The position numbers were made by a program, and so were the translations under genes. Positions 28,063 to 37,764 of a DNA stretch of 64,000 nt are shown in pieces. The first letter of the stretch is position 1. Each line of letters opens with the position of its first letter. The DNA comes from Burkholderiales bacterium. GTDB lineage: Bacteria; Pseudomonadota; Gammaproteobacteria; Burkholderiales; Burkholderiaceae_D. The DNA is taken from contig JACQDX010000017.1 of the NCBI GenBank assembly GCA_016200895.1, forward strand, positions 185,311 to 249,310. The letters are read 5' to 3'. A model generated the notes under the pieces. It was not told where the DNA came from. It ran no database searches and saw only the letters and a program-made list of their open reading frames with translations.

Positions 28063-28163
28063 AGGACTTACGCAAAATCGTCCCAACAAGGCGCGGCGAC
28101 GAAGACAGTACTTTAGTACGGCAAGGAGCTGCAACGCAGTTGGGGCGGTTTTGCGTAAGTCCT
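28063..28163. repeat. 101-bp MITE-like inverted-repeat element, copy 1
   Basis: The element is bounded by perfect 15-base terminal inverted repeats AGGACTTACGCAAAA / TTTTGCGTAAGTCCT and has an internal GTACTTTAGTAC palindrome. A second copy, inverted and of exactly the same length, lies at 59502-59602; the two differ at only about six positions. There is no coding capacity. It sits in the narI-ppiC gap, inside the nar operon. Confidence 0.75.
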
Positions 28164-28171
28164 ATGAAAAA

Positions 28172-28855
28172 TCAGCGTGGCCTTACCAACTGCCATGCAC
28201 GGCTGATATAAGTCACTGAAGCAAAACCACTCCAGACATGCACCAGGCGGGTGAATGGGAAGATCACGAACAGACTCAGGCCCATGAATAAATGCAGCTT
28301 GAACAGCAAAGGTGCGGCAACGATAAACTCGGCAGCGTCCCCCTTGAAAGTGACGATGTGCTGGGCCCAGGTCATCAGCAGCACCATCATGTGACCATCG
28401 CTATGATTCGCTGATTCAAAGATCGTCGACAAGCCCAGACCCAATGTGACGAATATCCATAACAGCAAGACCTTGTCCCCTGTTTTTGTGACCGCAGAAA
28501 TACGTGCATCAGTAAGACGGCGGTGCAACAAGATCAGCAGGCCCAGCATGCACAGGGTGCCAAAGATACCGCCAGCGACGATGGCGATCATTTGCTTGAA
28601 GCTGTGGCTGATGCCCAGCGTGTCCCACACGATGACCGGGGTCAGCAAACCCACCAGATGGCCAAAGAAAAGACCCAAAATCCCCACATGAAACAGGATA
28701 TTTCCCAGCCGCAGATTACCGGTATGCAGCATCTGCGAAGAGTCACTCTTCCAGGTATATTGTTCGCGTTCAAAACGCGCAAGACTGCCAAACAAAAAAA
28801 TGGCCAGCGCGATGTAAGGATAAATCCCATAAATAAATTGATGCAGATAAGTCAT
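28172..28855 (-). CDS. narI: Respiratory nitrate reductase subunit gamma (cytochrome b, NarI)
   Basis: NarI is the membrane cytochrome b that takes electrons from quinol and passes them to NarH. The 227-residue protein has five membrane segments, starting YGIYPYIALAIFLFGSLARFE. Heme-ligand His residues appear in NILFHVGILGLFFGHLVG and in the C-terminal LFKLHLFMGLSLFVIFPFTRLVHVWS. The length is normal. It is the last nar structural gene, 14 bases after narJ. Confidence 0.95.
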   Translation of the reverse strand: MTYLHQFIYGIYPYIALAIFLFGSLARFEREQYTWKSDSSQMLHTGNLRLGNILFHVGILGLFFGHLVGLLTPVIVWDTLGISHSFKQMIAIVAGGIFGTLCMLGLLILLHRRLTDARISAVTKTGDKVLLLWIFVTLGLGLSTIFESANHSDGHMMVLLMTWAQHIVTFKGDAAEFIVAAPLLFKLHLFMGLSLFVIFPFTRLVHVWSGFASVTYISRAWQLVRPR

Positions 28856-28869
28856 GATGGTCTCCCTGA

Positions 28870-29529
28870 TTATTGGGCTGCAGCAGCACCTTGTTTAGGC
28901 TGTCTGGGATAAAAATTCACGGTATGCGTGCCCGACAAATTGGGCTTCAATAAAGGCTCGACACCATCCGCACCAGGGCCGAAAGTTTCCATTGCATCAT
29001 CCATATCGCGCACTGGAGGCTCACCCTGCTCGTGTGGTACCACATCAGTCAGTGTTGTCAGCAACAAAAACAGATTGGCGTAGGGGCTGTCTTTGCGTTG
29101 CAGGCGCATACCTATCGCTGCCAGCACATGGATGGCTTCGCCGAGCAATTTCTCTGAGGTAGCTTCATCCATCAGGCTCAGGAATTCCAGGAACAGTGGA
29201 ACAAAATCCGGCAACTCGCTGGCCTCTGGTTCAAAGCCATGGGCGCGATATTCTTCGATCAAATCAACCATGGCCTGCCCACGATCACGGCTTTCACCAT
29301 GGATATGCTCAAACAGATGCAGAGACAAAGAATGCGTGCGGTCAAAGGTGCCTACATAATTTTCTTGCAGCGCAATCAGGCTGTTTGATTTCAGATAGTT
29401 CATTAGGGTCTGCAAAGCGTCCAGGAATACTGGCTCGCCTTGCAGCGCCTGTTCAATCTCTGGCAAGGCGGCTATCAGATCAGCTTGCGGATAGCTCATC
29501 AATGCCGATAAAATCCGATAAATTTGCAT
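28870..29529 (-). CDS. narJ: Nitrate reductase molybdenum cofactor assembly chaperone NarJ
   Basis: NarJ is a cytosolic chaperone for NarG maturation and is not part of the final enzyme. The 219-residue all-helical protein has the family start (MQIYRILSALMSYPQADLIAALPEI) and the segment GTFDRTHSLSLHLFEHIHGESRDRGQAMVDLIEEYRAHGFEPEASELPDFVPLFLEFLS. It lies between narH and narI. Confidence 0.95.
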   Translation of the reverse strand: MQIYRILSALMSYPQADLIAALPEIEQALQGEPVFLDALQTLMNYLKSNSLIALQENYVGTFDRTHSLSLHLFEHIHGESRDRGQAMVDLIEEYRAHGFEPEASELPDFVPLFLEFLSLMDEATSEKLLGEAIHVLAAIGMRLQRKDSPYANLFLLLTTLTDVVPHEQGEPPVRDMDDAMETFGPGADGVEPLLKPNLSGTHTVNFYPRQPKQGAAAAQ

Positions 29530-29582
29530 ACAATTTCCTTTTTTTGCGTCAGTACAAGGCGCACTTGCTACGCCCTGACAAA

Positions 29583-31136
29583 TTATTCGGTGGTCGACAT
29601 TTTCTTGCGTGACTTGGGCATTTCCACAAAAATCACACTACCTTGTGGTTTCTTGCCAAACAAGGCGCCATCTGAGGTGCCGCCCGAACAACCATTACCA
29701 AAAGTAAATCCGCAACTGCCTTTTTCATTGAAACTGTCTTCCACCATTTCCTTGTGTGAAGACGGAATCACGAAACGGTCTTCATAATTGGCAATCGCCA
29801 GGGTCTGGTACATGTCTTCCACTTGCGCGGCATTTAGTCCGACCTGTTTCAACACACCATGGTCAAGTTGTCCGTGCACGGTTTCAGAACGTTTGTAGGC
29901 ACGCATGGCCAGCATGCGTTCCAGGGCGTTGGTGATCGGCTCTTCCTTGCCTGCTGTCAGCAGATTGGCCAGGTAACGTACAGGAATGCGCAAAGACTTC
30001 ACATCAGGAATAATGCCATTCATACCCATATGGCCTGCTTCTGCTGCCTTTTGTATAGGTGACAGCGGCGGTACATACCAGACCATGGGCAAGGTGCGGT
30101 ATTCAGGGTGCAGGGGGAAAGCAATCTTCCATTCCATCGCCATTTTATAAACGGGCGACTTTTGTGCAGACTGTATCCAGCTTTCCGGTATGCCATGCTT
30201 GCGTGCTTCGGCGATCACTTCCGGGTCATGCGGATCGAGGAAGCAACCAAGTTGCGCTTCATACAAATCCTTTTCATCTGGTACCGAGGCTGCAGCTTCT
30301 ATCTTGTCGGCGTCGTACAGCAAGACACCCAGATAGCGGATACGGCCTACGCAGGTTTCTGAACAAACTGTAGGCTGACCGGCCTCTATGCGTGGGTAAC
30401 AGAAAGTACATTTTTCCGCCTTGCCCGAACTCCAGTTGTAATAAATCTTTTTGTAAGGACAGCCAGAAATACACATGCGCCAACCACGGCATTTATCCTG
30501 ATCGACCAGCACGATGCCATCATCTTCACGCTTGTAGATGGAACCAGACGGGCAGGACGCCACACAGGCCGGGTTCAGGCAGTGTTCGCACAGACGTGGC
30601 AAATACATCATGAAGGTGGATTCAAAAGTGCTGTACATCTCTTTTTGCACACCTTCAAACAAGGCGTCTTTACTACGCGCGCTGAATTCACCACCGAGAT
30701 CATCTTCCCAGTTCGGGCCCCAGACTATCTTGTCCATCTTCTTGCCAGTCAGCACAGAGATAGGGCGTGCTGTCGGCGGTGTCTGCATCAGGGGCGCGTT
30801 TTGCAGATGTTCATAATCAAATGTGAATGGCTCGTAATAATCATCAATCGAAGGCAAGTTCGGATTGGCGAAGATATTGGCGAGTATGCGCAGCTTGCCG
30901 CCCTGCCTTGGCTCCAGCTTGCCAGCTTCAGTGCGGTGCCAGCCACCCTTCCATTTTTTCTGGTTTTCCCATTCCTTGGGATAACCGATGCCAGGCTTGG
31001 TCTCGACGTTATTGAACCAGGCGTATTCAACACCGTCACGACTGGTCCAGACGTTCTTGCAAGTGACTGAGCATGTATGGCAACCAATACACTTGTCCAG
31101 ATTCAGTACCATGCCGACTTGTGCGCGAATTCTCAT
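29583..31136 (-). CDS. narH: Respiratory nitrate reductase subunit beta (iron-sulfur, NarH)
   Basis: NarH relays electrons through four iron-sulfur clusters. The 517-residue protein holds the Cys motifs CIGCHTCSVTC (about 18-28), CEHCLNPACVASCP, CRGWRMCISGCP and CTFCYPRIEAGQPTVCSETC. In the third motif a Trp replaces one Cys, the normal sign of a [3Fe-4S] centre in NarH. The start overlaps the narG stop by 4 bases. The length matches the family. Confidence 0.97.
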   Translation of the reverse strand: MRIRAQVGMVLNLDKCIGCHTCSVTCKNVWTSRDGVEYAWFNNVETKPGIGYPKEWENQKKWKGGWHRTEAGKLEPRQGGKLRILANIFANPNLPSIDDYYEPFTFDYEHLQNAPLMQTPPTARPISVLTGKKMDKIVWGPNWEDDLGGEFSARSKDALFEGVQKEMYSTFESTFMMYLPRLCEHCLNPACVASCPSGSIYKREDDGIVLVDQDKCRGWRMCISGCPYKKIYYNWSSGKAEKCTFCYPRIEAGQPTVCSETCVGRIRYLGVLLYDADKIEAAASVPDEKDLYEAQLGCFLDPHDPEVIAEARKHGIPESWIQSAQKSPVYKMAMEWKIAFPLHPEYRTLPMVWYVPPLSPIQKAAEAGHMGMNGIIPDVKSLRIPVRYLANLLTAGKEEPITNALERMLAMRAYKRSETVHGQLDHGVLKQVGLNAAQVEDMYQTLAIANYEDRFVIPSSHKEMVEDSFNEKGSCGFTFGNGCSGGTSDGALFGKKPQGSVIFVEMPKSRKKMSTTE

Positions 31137-34100
31137 GATGCTGACTCCTCTTCCAGTTTACCTTCCAGCCAATCTACTTTTTTCATCTTTCTCATGACAA
31201 TGAACTCATCCCTGTTGCTGCCGACAGTGCCGTAATAATTGAAGCCATAAGCGAGTTGCGCATAGCCGCCTATCATGTGGGTAGGTTTCAAGACTGCGCG
31301 CGTGACCGAGTTATGTATGCCTCCGCGTTTGCCGCTGAGTTCTGCTCCAGGCGTGTTGACGATTTTTTCCTGGGCGTGATACATCAGGCACATGCCTTTT
31401 GGCACACGCTGGCTGACGACGACACGTGCGGTCAAAGTGCCATTGCTGTTAAAAACTTCAACCCAGTCGTTATCCACCAGACCTGCTTCTTTCGCCTCGC
31501 CTTCAGATATCCAGACATGCGGGCCACCACGGCTCAAAGTCAGCATGCGCAAATTGTCTGAATAGGTGGAATGGATACCCCATTTCTGATGCGGCGTGAT
31601 GAAATTGAGGACGATCTCTTTCTCACCATTCGGTGATTTGTTCAACATCGGTGCCACGGTCTTGGTATCGATGGCCGGTTTGTAAACACACAGGCCCTCA
31701 CCGAAATCCAGCATCCAGCGGTGATCCTGGTAGAACTGCTGGCGGCCAGTCAGCGTGCGCCATGGTATGTATTCATGCACATTGGTGTAACCGGCGCTGT
31801 AGCTGACTTCTTCAGATTCCAGGCCTGACCAGGTCGGTGCAGAAATGATCTTGCGTGGTTGTGCCTGCACATCGCGGAAACGGATCTTGTCATGTTCACG
31901 GCCAACTGCCAGATGGGTGTGGTCGCGGCCTGTAATCTTGCCCAGCGCTTCCCATGCCTTGACGGAGACATGGCCGTTGGTTTCCGGTGCGAAGGTGAGT
32001 ATCATTTCACAGGCATCGATGGCGCTTTCCAGACGTGGGCGACCTTTGCTGATGCCTTCTTCAGTCACAACCTTGGTAATGCCACCAATTTCCTTGACTT
32101 CATGTTCTGTGTTCCAGTTGATGCCTTTACCGCCATTACCGAGCTTGTCAAGCAAAGGTCCTATCGAAGTAAACTTCTTGTAGATATCTTTATAGTTGCG
32201 TTCTACCACAAAGAAATTAGGTGCAGTCTTGCCAGGTATCAGATCACATTCACCTTTTTTCCAGTCCTTGGGCTCAAAAGCCTGGCCAAGTTCACCCGGG
32301 GTATCGTGCATCAAAGGTTGCAAGACGATGTCCTTGCGGGTGCCCAGATAGTCGCCGCCAATTTCAGTAAATTTCTTGGCGATGCCTTTATAGATTTCCC
32401 AGTCAGTCCTGCTTTCCCACAACGGTTGTACTGCTTCGCTCAATGGGTGGATGAAAGGATGCATGTCAGAGGTGTTGAGGTCATCCTTTTCATACCATGT
32501 CGCAGTCGGCAAGACGATGTCGCCGTACAGGCATGTGGTGCTCATGCGGAAGTCCAGCACTACCAGTAAATCGAGCTTGCCCTCTGCTGCCACAGGACGG
32601 TATTTGACTTCAGATGGTTTAACTGCTTCATCCGGATCATCAAACAAGGCATTTTGTGTGCCCAGCAAATATTTAAGGAAATACTCATGCCCTTTGCCTG
32701 AGCTGCCCAGGATATTCGAGCGCCATACAAACATATTGCGTGGGAAGTTTTTAGGATTATCCGGATCATCACAACTCATGTTGACCGTGCCTGATTTCAG
32801 GCTGTTTTTCAGATAATCTTGTGGTGTCAGGCCTGCTTTTTCTGCTGCATCACAAACATCCAGAGGATTGGTTTCTAGTTGTGGTGCAGATGGCAGCCAG
32901 CCCAGGCGCTCAGACTTGGCGTTCATGTCTATCATGCTCATGTGGCTGATTTTGGATTTGTCTGCAGTTGGTGCAAGTATCTCATCCAGCGCCAGTTTTT
33001 CATGACGCCATTGGCTGGTGTGCGCATAGAAGAAACTGGTGCCGTTCATCTGGCGTGCAGGACGTACCCAGTCACTGGCAAATGCCAGTGGTGCCCAGCC
33101 AAATTGGGGACGCAGTTTTTCTTGCCCTACATAATGCGCCCAGCCACCACCGGATTTACCTATGCAACCGCACATCATCAACATATTAATAATGCCGCGA
33201 TAAATCATGTCATTGTGGTACCAGTGATTCAAGGCCGCACCGACGATGACCATGCTCTTGCCTTCGGTATCATGGGCATTTTGTGCAAACTCGCGCGCTA
33301 CCTGTATCACCAGATCGCGCTTGACGCTGGTATGTTTTTCTTGCCAGGCGGGTGTGTAGGGAATATCGTCGTCATACGAGCTGGCAACCGCACCGCCCAG
33401 ACCTTGATCAACGCCGTAATTGGCCATCGACAAGTCATACACAGTCGCCACCAAGGCAACACTGCCATCGGCCAAAGTAACGCGTTTAGCGGGCAAATGA
33501 CGCAACAACATATCATTGGCATCAGTGCCACCAAAGTAATTGAAACCGACAGTGACCACGTCGTCATGCTTGTCTATCAAGCTCAGTTGCGGATCTATGG
33601 CACGACCAGAATTACCGTCCTTGGCTTCCAGGTTCCAGCGACCGACTTTGGCACCTTCATCGAATTTTCCTTCACCCCAGCGATAGCCGATAGAGCCATT
33701 GGGCGAGACGATATCACCCGTAGTTTCATCAATAGCCAGTGTCTTCCAGTCTGGGTTATTGGCTTCGTTCAGATTGCCCGGTAGTTGCGAAGCACGCAGC
33801 ATCTGGTCTGGTACATAACAGCCATTGCGCTCTACCAGGCGCACCAGCATGGGCATGTCAGTATATTGTTTAACATAGCTGCGGAAATAAGCTGATTTAT
33901 TACCGAGATGGAATTCCTTGAGGATAACGTGACCAATGGCCATGGCCAGCGCAGCATCAGTGCCTTGCTTCGGTGCCATCCAGATATCGCCAAACTTGAC
34001 CATCTCACCAAAGTCAGATGACACGGCTACAGTCTTGGTACCTTTGTAGCGCACTTCAGTATAAAAGTGGGCATCTGGTGTACGTGTCTGCGGTACATTC

Positions 34101-34861
34101 GATCCCCATACCATCAGGTAAGTCGAGTTATACCAGTCAGCAGATTCAGGCACGTCAGTTTGTTCGCCCCAGACTTGCGGGCTGGCGGGTGGCAAATCGC
34201 AATACCAGTCATAGAAAGACAGCGGTACGCCACCTATCAGACTCAGGTAGCGTGAACCGGCAGCATAAGACACCATGGACATCGCCGGGATAGGCGAAAA
34301 GCCAACCACACGATCCGGGCCGAATTTCTTGATGGTGTAGGCATTTGATGCGGCGATGATTTCCTGTGCCGTGTCCCAGTCAGCACGGACAAAGCCGCCG
34401 AGGCCGCGTACGGATTTGTAGCGCTTGGCTTTTTCAGGGTTTTGGCTGATGGCTTCCCACGCATCTATCGGCCCCATGGTCTTGCGGGCTTCTTGCCACA
34501 TTTCCATCAGGCGGCCACGTATCATCGGGTATTTGACGCGCTGTGCAGAATACACATACCAGCTATAAGATGCGCCGCGCGGGCAGCCGCGTGGCTCATG
34601 ATTCGGCAGATCAGGACGGGTACGCGGATAATCAGTCTGCTGGGTTTCCCAGGTAATCAAGCCATTCTTGACATACACCTTCCAGGAACAGGACCCAGTG
34701 CAATTGACACCATGGGTAGAGCGCACAATCTTGTCATGCTGCCAGCGGCTACGGTAGCCATTTTCCCATTTGCGGTCTTCTTCTACCACGGCACCATGCC
34801 CATCGGAAAAGGTAGACTTCACCCGCGACATGAACTTCAATCTATCCAGAAAATGACTCAT
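31133..34861 (-). CDS. narG: Respiratory nitrate reductase subunit alpha (NarG)
   Basis: NarG reduces nitrate to nitrite at a bis-MGD molybdenum centre on the cytoplasmic side. The 1242-residue protein has the N-terminal [4Fe-4S] motif HGVNCTGSCSWKVYVKNG, with the last Cys in EPRGCPRGASYSWYVYS, and long well-conserved Mo-bis-MGD regions. There is no twin-arginine leader, as expected for the cytoplasm-facing enzyme. The ATG at 34861 is preceded by GGAG. It is the first gene of narGHJI and follows narK2 after a terminator-containing 227-base gap. Confidence 0.98.
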   Translation of the reverse strand: MSHFLDRLKFMSRVKSTFSDGHGAVVEEDRKWENGYRSRWQHDKIVRSTHGVNCTGSCSWKVYVKNGLITWETQQTDYPRTRPDLPNHEPRGCPRGASYSWYVYSAQRVKYPMIRGRLMEMWQEARKTMGPIDAWEAISQNPEKAKRYKSVRGLGGFVRADWDTAQEIIAASNAYTIKKFGPDRVVGFSPIPAMSMVSYAAGSRYLSLIGGVPLSFYDWYCDLPPASPQVWGEQTDVPESADWYNSTYLMVWGSNVPQTRTPDAHFYTEVRYKGTKTVAVSSDFGEMVKFGDIWMAPKQGTDAALAMAIGHVILKEFHLGNKSAYFRSYVKQYTDMPMLVRLVERNGCYVPDQMLRASQLPGNLNEANNPDWKTLAIDETTGDIVSPNGSIGYRWGEGKFDEGAKVGRWNLEAKDGNSGRAIDPQLSLIDKHDDVVTVGFNYFGGTDANDMLLRHLPAKRVTLADGSVALVATVYDLSMANYGVDQGLGGAVASSYDDDIPYTPAWQEKHTSVKRDLVIQVAREFAQNAHDTEGKSMVIVGAALNHWYHNDMIYRGIINMLMMCGCIGKSGGGWAHYVGQEKLRPQFGWAPLAFASDWVRPARQMNGTSFFYAHTSQWRHEKLALDEILAPTADKSKISHMSMIDMNAKSERLGWLPSAPQLETNPLDVCDAAEKAGLTPQDYLKNSLKSGTVNMSCDDPDNPKNFPRNMFVWRSNILGSSGKGHEYFLKYLLGTQNALFDDPDEAVKPSEVKYRPVAAEGKLDLLVVLDFRMSTTCLYGDIVLPTATWYEKDDLNTSDMHPFIHPLSEAVQPLWESRTDWEIYKGIAKKFTEIGGDYLGTRKDIVLQPLMHDTPGELGQAFEPKDWKKGECDLIPGKTAPNFFVVERNYKDIYKKFTSIGPLLDKLGNGGKGINWNTEHEVKEIGGITKVVTEEGISKGRPRLESAIDACEMILTFAPETNGHVSVKAWEALGKITGRDHTHLAVGREHDKIRFRDVQAQPRKIISAPTWSGLESEEVSYSAGYTNVHEYIPWRTLTGRQQFYQDHRWMLDFGEGLCVYKPAIDTKTVAPMLNKSPNGEKEIVLNFITPHQKWGIHSTYSDNLRMLTLSRGGPHVWISEGEAKEAGLVDNDWVEVFNSNGTLTARVVVSQRVPKGMCLMYHAQEKIVNTPGAELSGKRGGIHNSVTRAVLKPTHMIGGYAQLAYGFNYYGTVGSNRDEFIVMRKMKKVDWLEGKLEEESAS

Positions 34862-35027
34862 CGTAACTCTCCATATCAGGTGGGCGATGTACCCACATTT
34901 TCTTTACTTGTATATGAAGAGTGTAGGGACTCAAGATGCTCCCGCCCATTCTTCAGTGCGGTGTAATTCCTTGCGCATTCGCACTAGTCCTTCTAGTCCT
35001 TTAGAACTAGGGTTTTGCCTGTCGCAT

Positions 35028-35069
35028 AAAAAAACCTCACCCTGTGCGACCACAGGGTGAGGTTTTTTT
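35028..35069 (-). terminator. Strong hairpin terminator between narK2 and narG
   Basis: A 19-base stem (including the flanking A/T runs), core CCTCACCCTGTG-cgac-CACAGGGTGAGG, is flanked by a run of A on the left and T on the right. It can therefore terminate transcription in either direction. It lies 20 bases after the narK2 stop, and suggests that narGHJI has its own promoter in 34862-35027. Confidence 0.9.
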
Positions 35070-35088
35070 TACCGGCAGTTAGCGAAGA

Positions 35089-36474
35089 TTAGCAAGGCAT
35101 CTCTGCACCTTTGCGTGAGTAATACCACCAGGTGATGATCATGCAACTGACGTAGAAATCGATGAACACATACAGAGCCATATCAGGTGCGCCCGTCACC
35201 TTGATGGAGGTACCAAAGCTCTGCGGAATGAAGAAACCACCATAAGCACCGATGGCACCAGAAAAGCCGAGTACGGCGGCGGATTCTTTGGCGGCATCCA
35301 GTCTGGCCTGTTTCAAGGCTGGCTCGCCCTTGCCTTTGGCGGCGCGCTCACGGTCGGTCTGGAAAATGATCGGTATCATGCAAAAGGTTGAACCGTTTCC
35401 CAGGCCAGTCAAAATGAACATGACGATAAAGGACACCAGGAACGTCATGAACTGATGCTCATGCAAAGCGGGCAAAATACCTGCGACTATCGTGGTTGCC
35501 ATGGCGACGAACACCCAGAAAGTCAATCTGGCTCCACCTATTTTGTCAGAAATCATACCACCAATTGGCCTGGCCAGTGCACCAGCCAAAGGTCCGAGAA
35601 AGGCAAATTTCGCGACATCAATTTCAGGGAACTGCGCCTTGATCAGCATCGCAAATCCAGCAGAAAACCCAATGAAAGAACCAAAGGTGCCTATGTATAG
35701 CCAGCACATCAGCCAATTGTGTTTACGCTTGAATATCACTGCCTGATCCGCAAAAGAAGCTTTGGCCGAAGCGATATCATTCATGCCAAACCAGGCCATG
35801 AGGGTTGCGACTACAATAAACGGCACCCAGATAAACCCGGCATTCGCCAGCCAGAACATATGGTCTGCACCGGTTTTGGCGTTATGAAACAGGAAACCAT
35901 CACCAGATATGCTGACACCAAACATGGCAGAAGAAATCACCAGCGGTGTAACAAACTGCACCACAGAGACACCCAGATTGCCAATGCCAGCATTCATGCC
36001 GGTTGCATAACCTTTGCGTGATTTTGGAAAAAAGAAACTGATATTCGCCATGCTGGAGCTAAAATTACCACCACCAAAACCACACAGCAGCGCCAGTATC
36101 AGCAAGGTCGAATAACTGGTAGTCGGGTCCTGCAAGGCAAAGCCCATGCCAATGGCAGGGATCAACAAACTTGCTGTGGAAATTGCTGTCCATTTACGGC
36201 CACCAAATACGGGCACCAGAAAAGAATAGAAAATCCGCAAAGTCGCGCCTGACAAGGCGGGCAATGCCGTCAGGAAAAACAACTGGTCTTTACTGAAATG
36301 AAATCCAGCCTTGTCCAGATTTGCGGCAACCACACTCCATAGCATCCATACTGTAAATGCCAGCATCAGGCTGGGTATGGATATCCATAAATTTCTATTC
36401 GCAATCGAGCTGCCTTCCTTGCGCCAGAATTCAAGATTCTCTGGTTCCCACCGGTTTAATACATGACTCATCAT
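35089..36474 (-). CDS. narK2: Nitrate/nitrite transporter, NarK2 type (MFS)
   Basis: This 461-residue major-facilitator protein of the nitrate-nitrite porter family has about 12 membrane segments. It contains the nitrate-signature-like regions GFGGGNFSSSMANISFFFPKSRKGYATGMNAGIGNLGVSV and TGLGNGSTFCMIPIIF. It should exchange nitrate for nitrite or import nitrate with protons. It is the second of two tandem narK genes (46 bases after narK1), like the fused or paired NarK1-NarK2 systems of denitrifiers. The start may be the second ATG at 36471, better spaced from AGGAG. Confidence 0.92.
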   Translation of the reverse strand: MMSHVLNRWEPENLEFWRKEGSSIANRNLWISIPSLMLAFTVWMLWSVVAANLDKAGFHFSKDQLFFLTALPALSGATLRIFYSFLVPVFGGRKWTAISTASLLIPAIGMGFALQDPTTSYSTLLILALLCGFGGGNFSSSMANISFFFPKSRKGYATGMNAGIGNLGVSVVQFVTPLVISSAMFGVSISGDGFLFHNAKTGADHMFWLANAGFIWVPFIVVATLMAWFGMNDIASAKASFADQAVIFKRKHNWLMCWLYIGTFGSFIGFSAGFAMLIKAQFPEIDVAKFAFLGPLAGALARPIGGMISDKIGGARLTFWVFVAMATTIVAGILPALHEHQFMTFLVSFIVMFILTGLGNGSTFCMIPIIFQTDRERAAKGKGEPALKQARLDAAKESAAVLGFSGAIGAYGGFFIPQSFGTSIKVTGAPDMALYVFIDFYVSCMIITWWYYSRKGAEMPC

Positions 36475-36519
36475 ATGCTCCTGGTTTTCAATAACTTGTA
36501 ATCAAAATGCTCACAGATG

Positions 36520-37764
36520 TCAGGCAGGCATAGCGGCCTGCGCTGCCAGCATGCCTTCTCTGCGGAACTGGAAATGCATCCACACCAGGGATACACAGAC
36601 CGTGCCGTACAACAGCATGAAACAGGAACTGCGCACACCAGTGATATCGACAATGGCACCGAACAAGACCGGCAAGATGAAGCCGCCAAGACCACCCGCC
36701 AGGCCGACCACACCAGAGACGGTGCCGATATTGCTGCTGTAATCATCCGAGATGAATTTGAAGACAGATGCCTTACCTACTGCCATCGCAATTCCCACGA
36801 CAAACAGGATGGTTGTGAACAGGATTGGGGTCAAACCAATATGAAATGTCTGCATGCCGTTGATGGTCTTGATGGTGAAATCAGTCTGTGGATAAGACAG
36901 CAAAAAGAAGGCAACCCAGCAGACCCACATGACCCACCATGTCACTTTGTAGGCCCCATATTTATCAGACAACCAGCCACCAAAGGCGCGCAGGACACCG
37001 CCAGGTAAAGAGAAGCAGGCAGCCAGCAAGGCGGCGCTCTTGATGTCGAAACCATATTCAGTCACGTAGTACTTGACCATCCACAAACTCAAGCCCACAT
37101 AACCACCAAAGACGACGGAGTAGTACTGGCAATAGCGCCAGACTTTGGGGTCTTTCAGCATTTTCAGCTGCGCCAGGAAGCTGATGTTTGATTTGACGTT
37201 ATGGCTGGGATCAGTGGCAGAGAATACCCAGAAGATCAGGGCTGCAGCCAGCATCATGACGGCATACACCTTGGGCACCAGGGTCCAGCCTGCCGCTGCA
37301 ATCAATGCCGGGGCGATGAATTTATTTACCGCCGCTCCAGAATTACCAGCCCCAAAAATGCCCATGGCAAGGCCCTGCCGCTCTTTCTTGAACCAGCGTG
37401 CGACGTAAGGGGTGCCAACCGAAAAAGAACCACCAGCCAGACCGACGAACAAACCCAGCACCAGGAAATGCCAGTAAGCCGTGGCATAACTGATCAGGTA
37501 AATCGGTATGACCGTAAACAGCATCAGCAAGAACAAGACAATACGACCACCGAAGCGGTCAGTCCAGATGCCCAGTGGTACGCGTATTAACGAACCGGTC
37601 AGCACAGGCATGGCTGTCAACAGACCAAATTCCGTTTCATTGAGATGTAATGCCGCCTTGATCGGAATGCCAATCACGCCAAACATCATCCAGATGGTGA
37701 AACAGACGGTGAAGGCCAGTGTACTGGACCCCAGCACCGAATAGGCTTTGCCCTGACTAGCCAT
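36520..37764 (-). CDS. narK1: Nitrate transporter, NarK1 type (MFS)
   Basis: This 414-residue MFS porter has the family signatures RVPLGIWTDRFGGR, GLAGGSFSVGTPYVARWFKKERQGLAMGIFGAGNSGAAVNKF and VVGLAGGLGGFILPVLFGAI. It has no Trp-rich N-terminal extension like that of the neighbouring NarK2. The pair suggests a proton-driven nitrate importer plus a nitrate/nitrite exchanger. It is the first gene of the minus-strand block, with a good ribosome-binding site (AAAAGGAG) before the ATG. Confidence 0.92.
   Translation of the reverse strand: MASQGKAYSVLGSSTLAFTVCFTIWMMFGVIGIPIKAALHLNETEFGLLTAMPVLTGSLIRVPLGIWTDRFGGRIVLFLLMLFTVIPIYLISYATAYWHFLVLGLFVGLAGGSFSVGTPYVARWFKKERQGLAMGIFGAGNSGAAVNKFIAPALIAAAGWTLVPKVYAVMMLAAALIFWVFSATDPSHNVKSNISFLAQLKMLKDPKVWRYCQYYSVVFGGYVGLSLWMVKYYVTEYGFDIKSAALLAACFSLPGGVLRAFGGWLSDKYGAYKVTWWVMWVCWVAFFLLSYPQTDFTIKTINGMQTFHIGLTPILFTTILFVVGIAMAVGKASVFKFISDDYSSNIGTVSGVVGLAGGLGGFILPVLFGAIVDITGVRSSCFMLLYGTVCVSLVWMHFQFRREGMLAAQAAMPA

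Noticed and set aside
32879..33784. 301-codon plus-strand open frame
   Set aside because: It is a shadow of narG on the other strand with no supporting motif.
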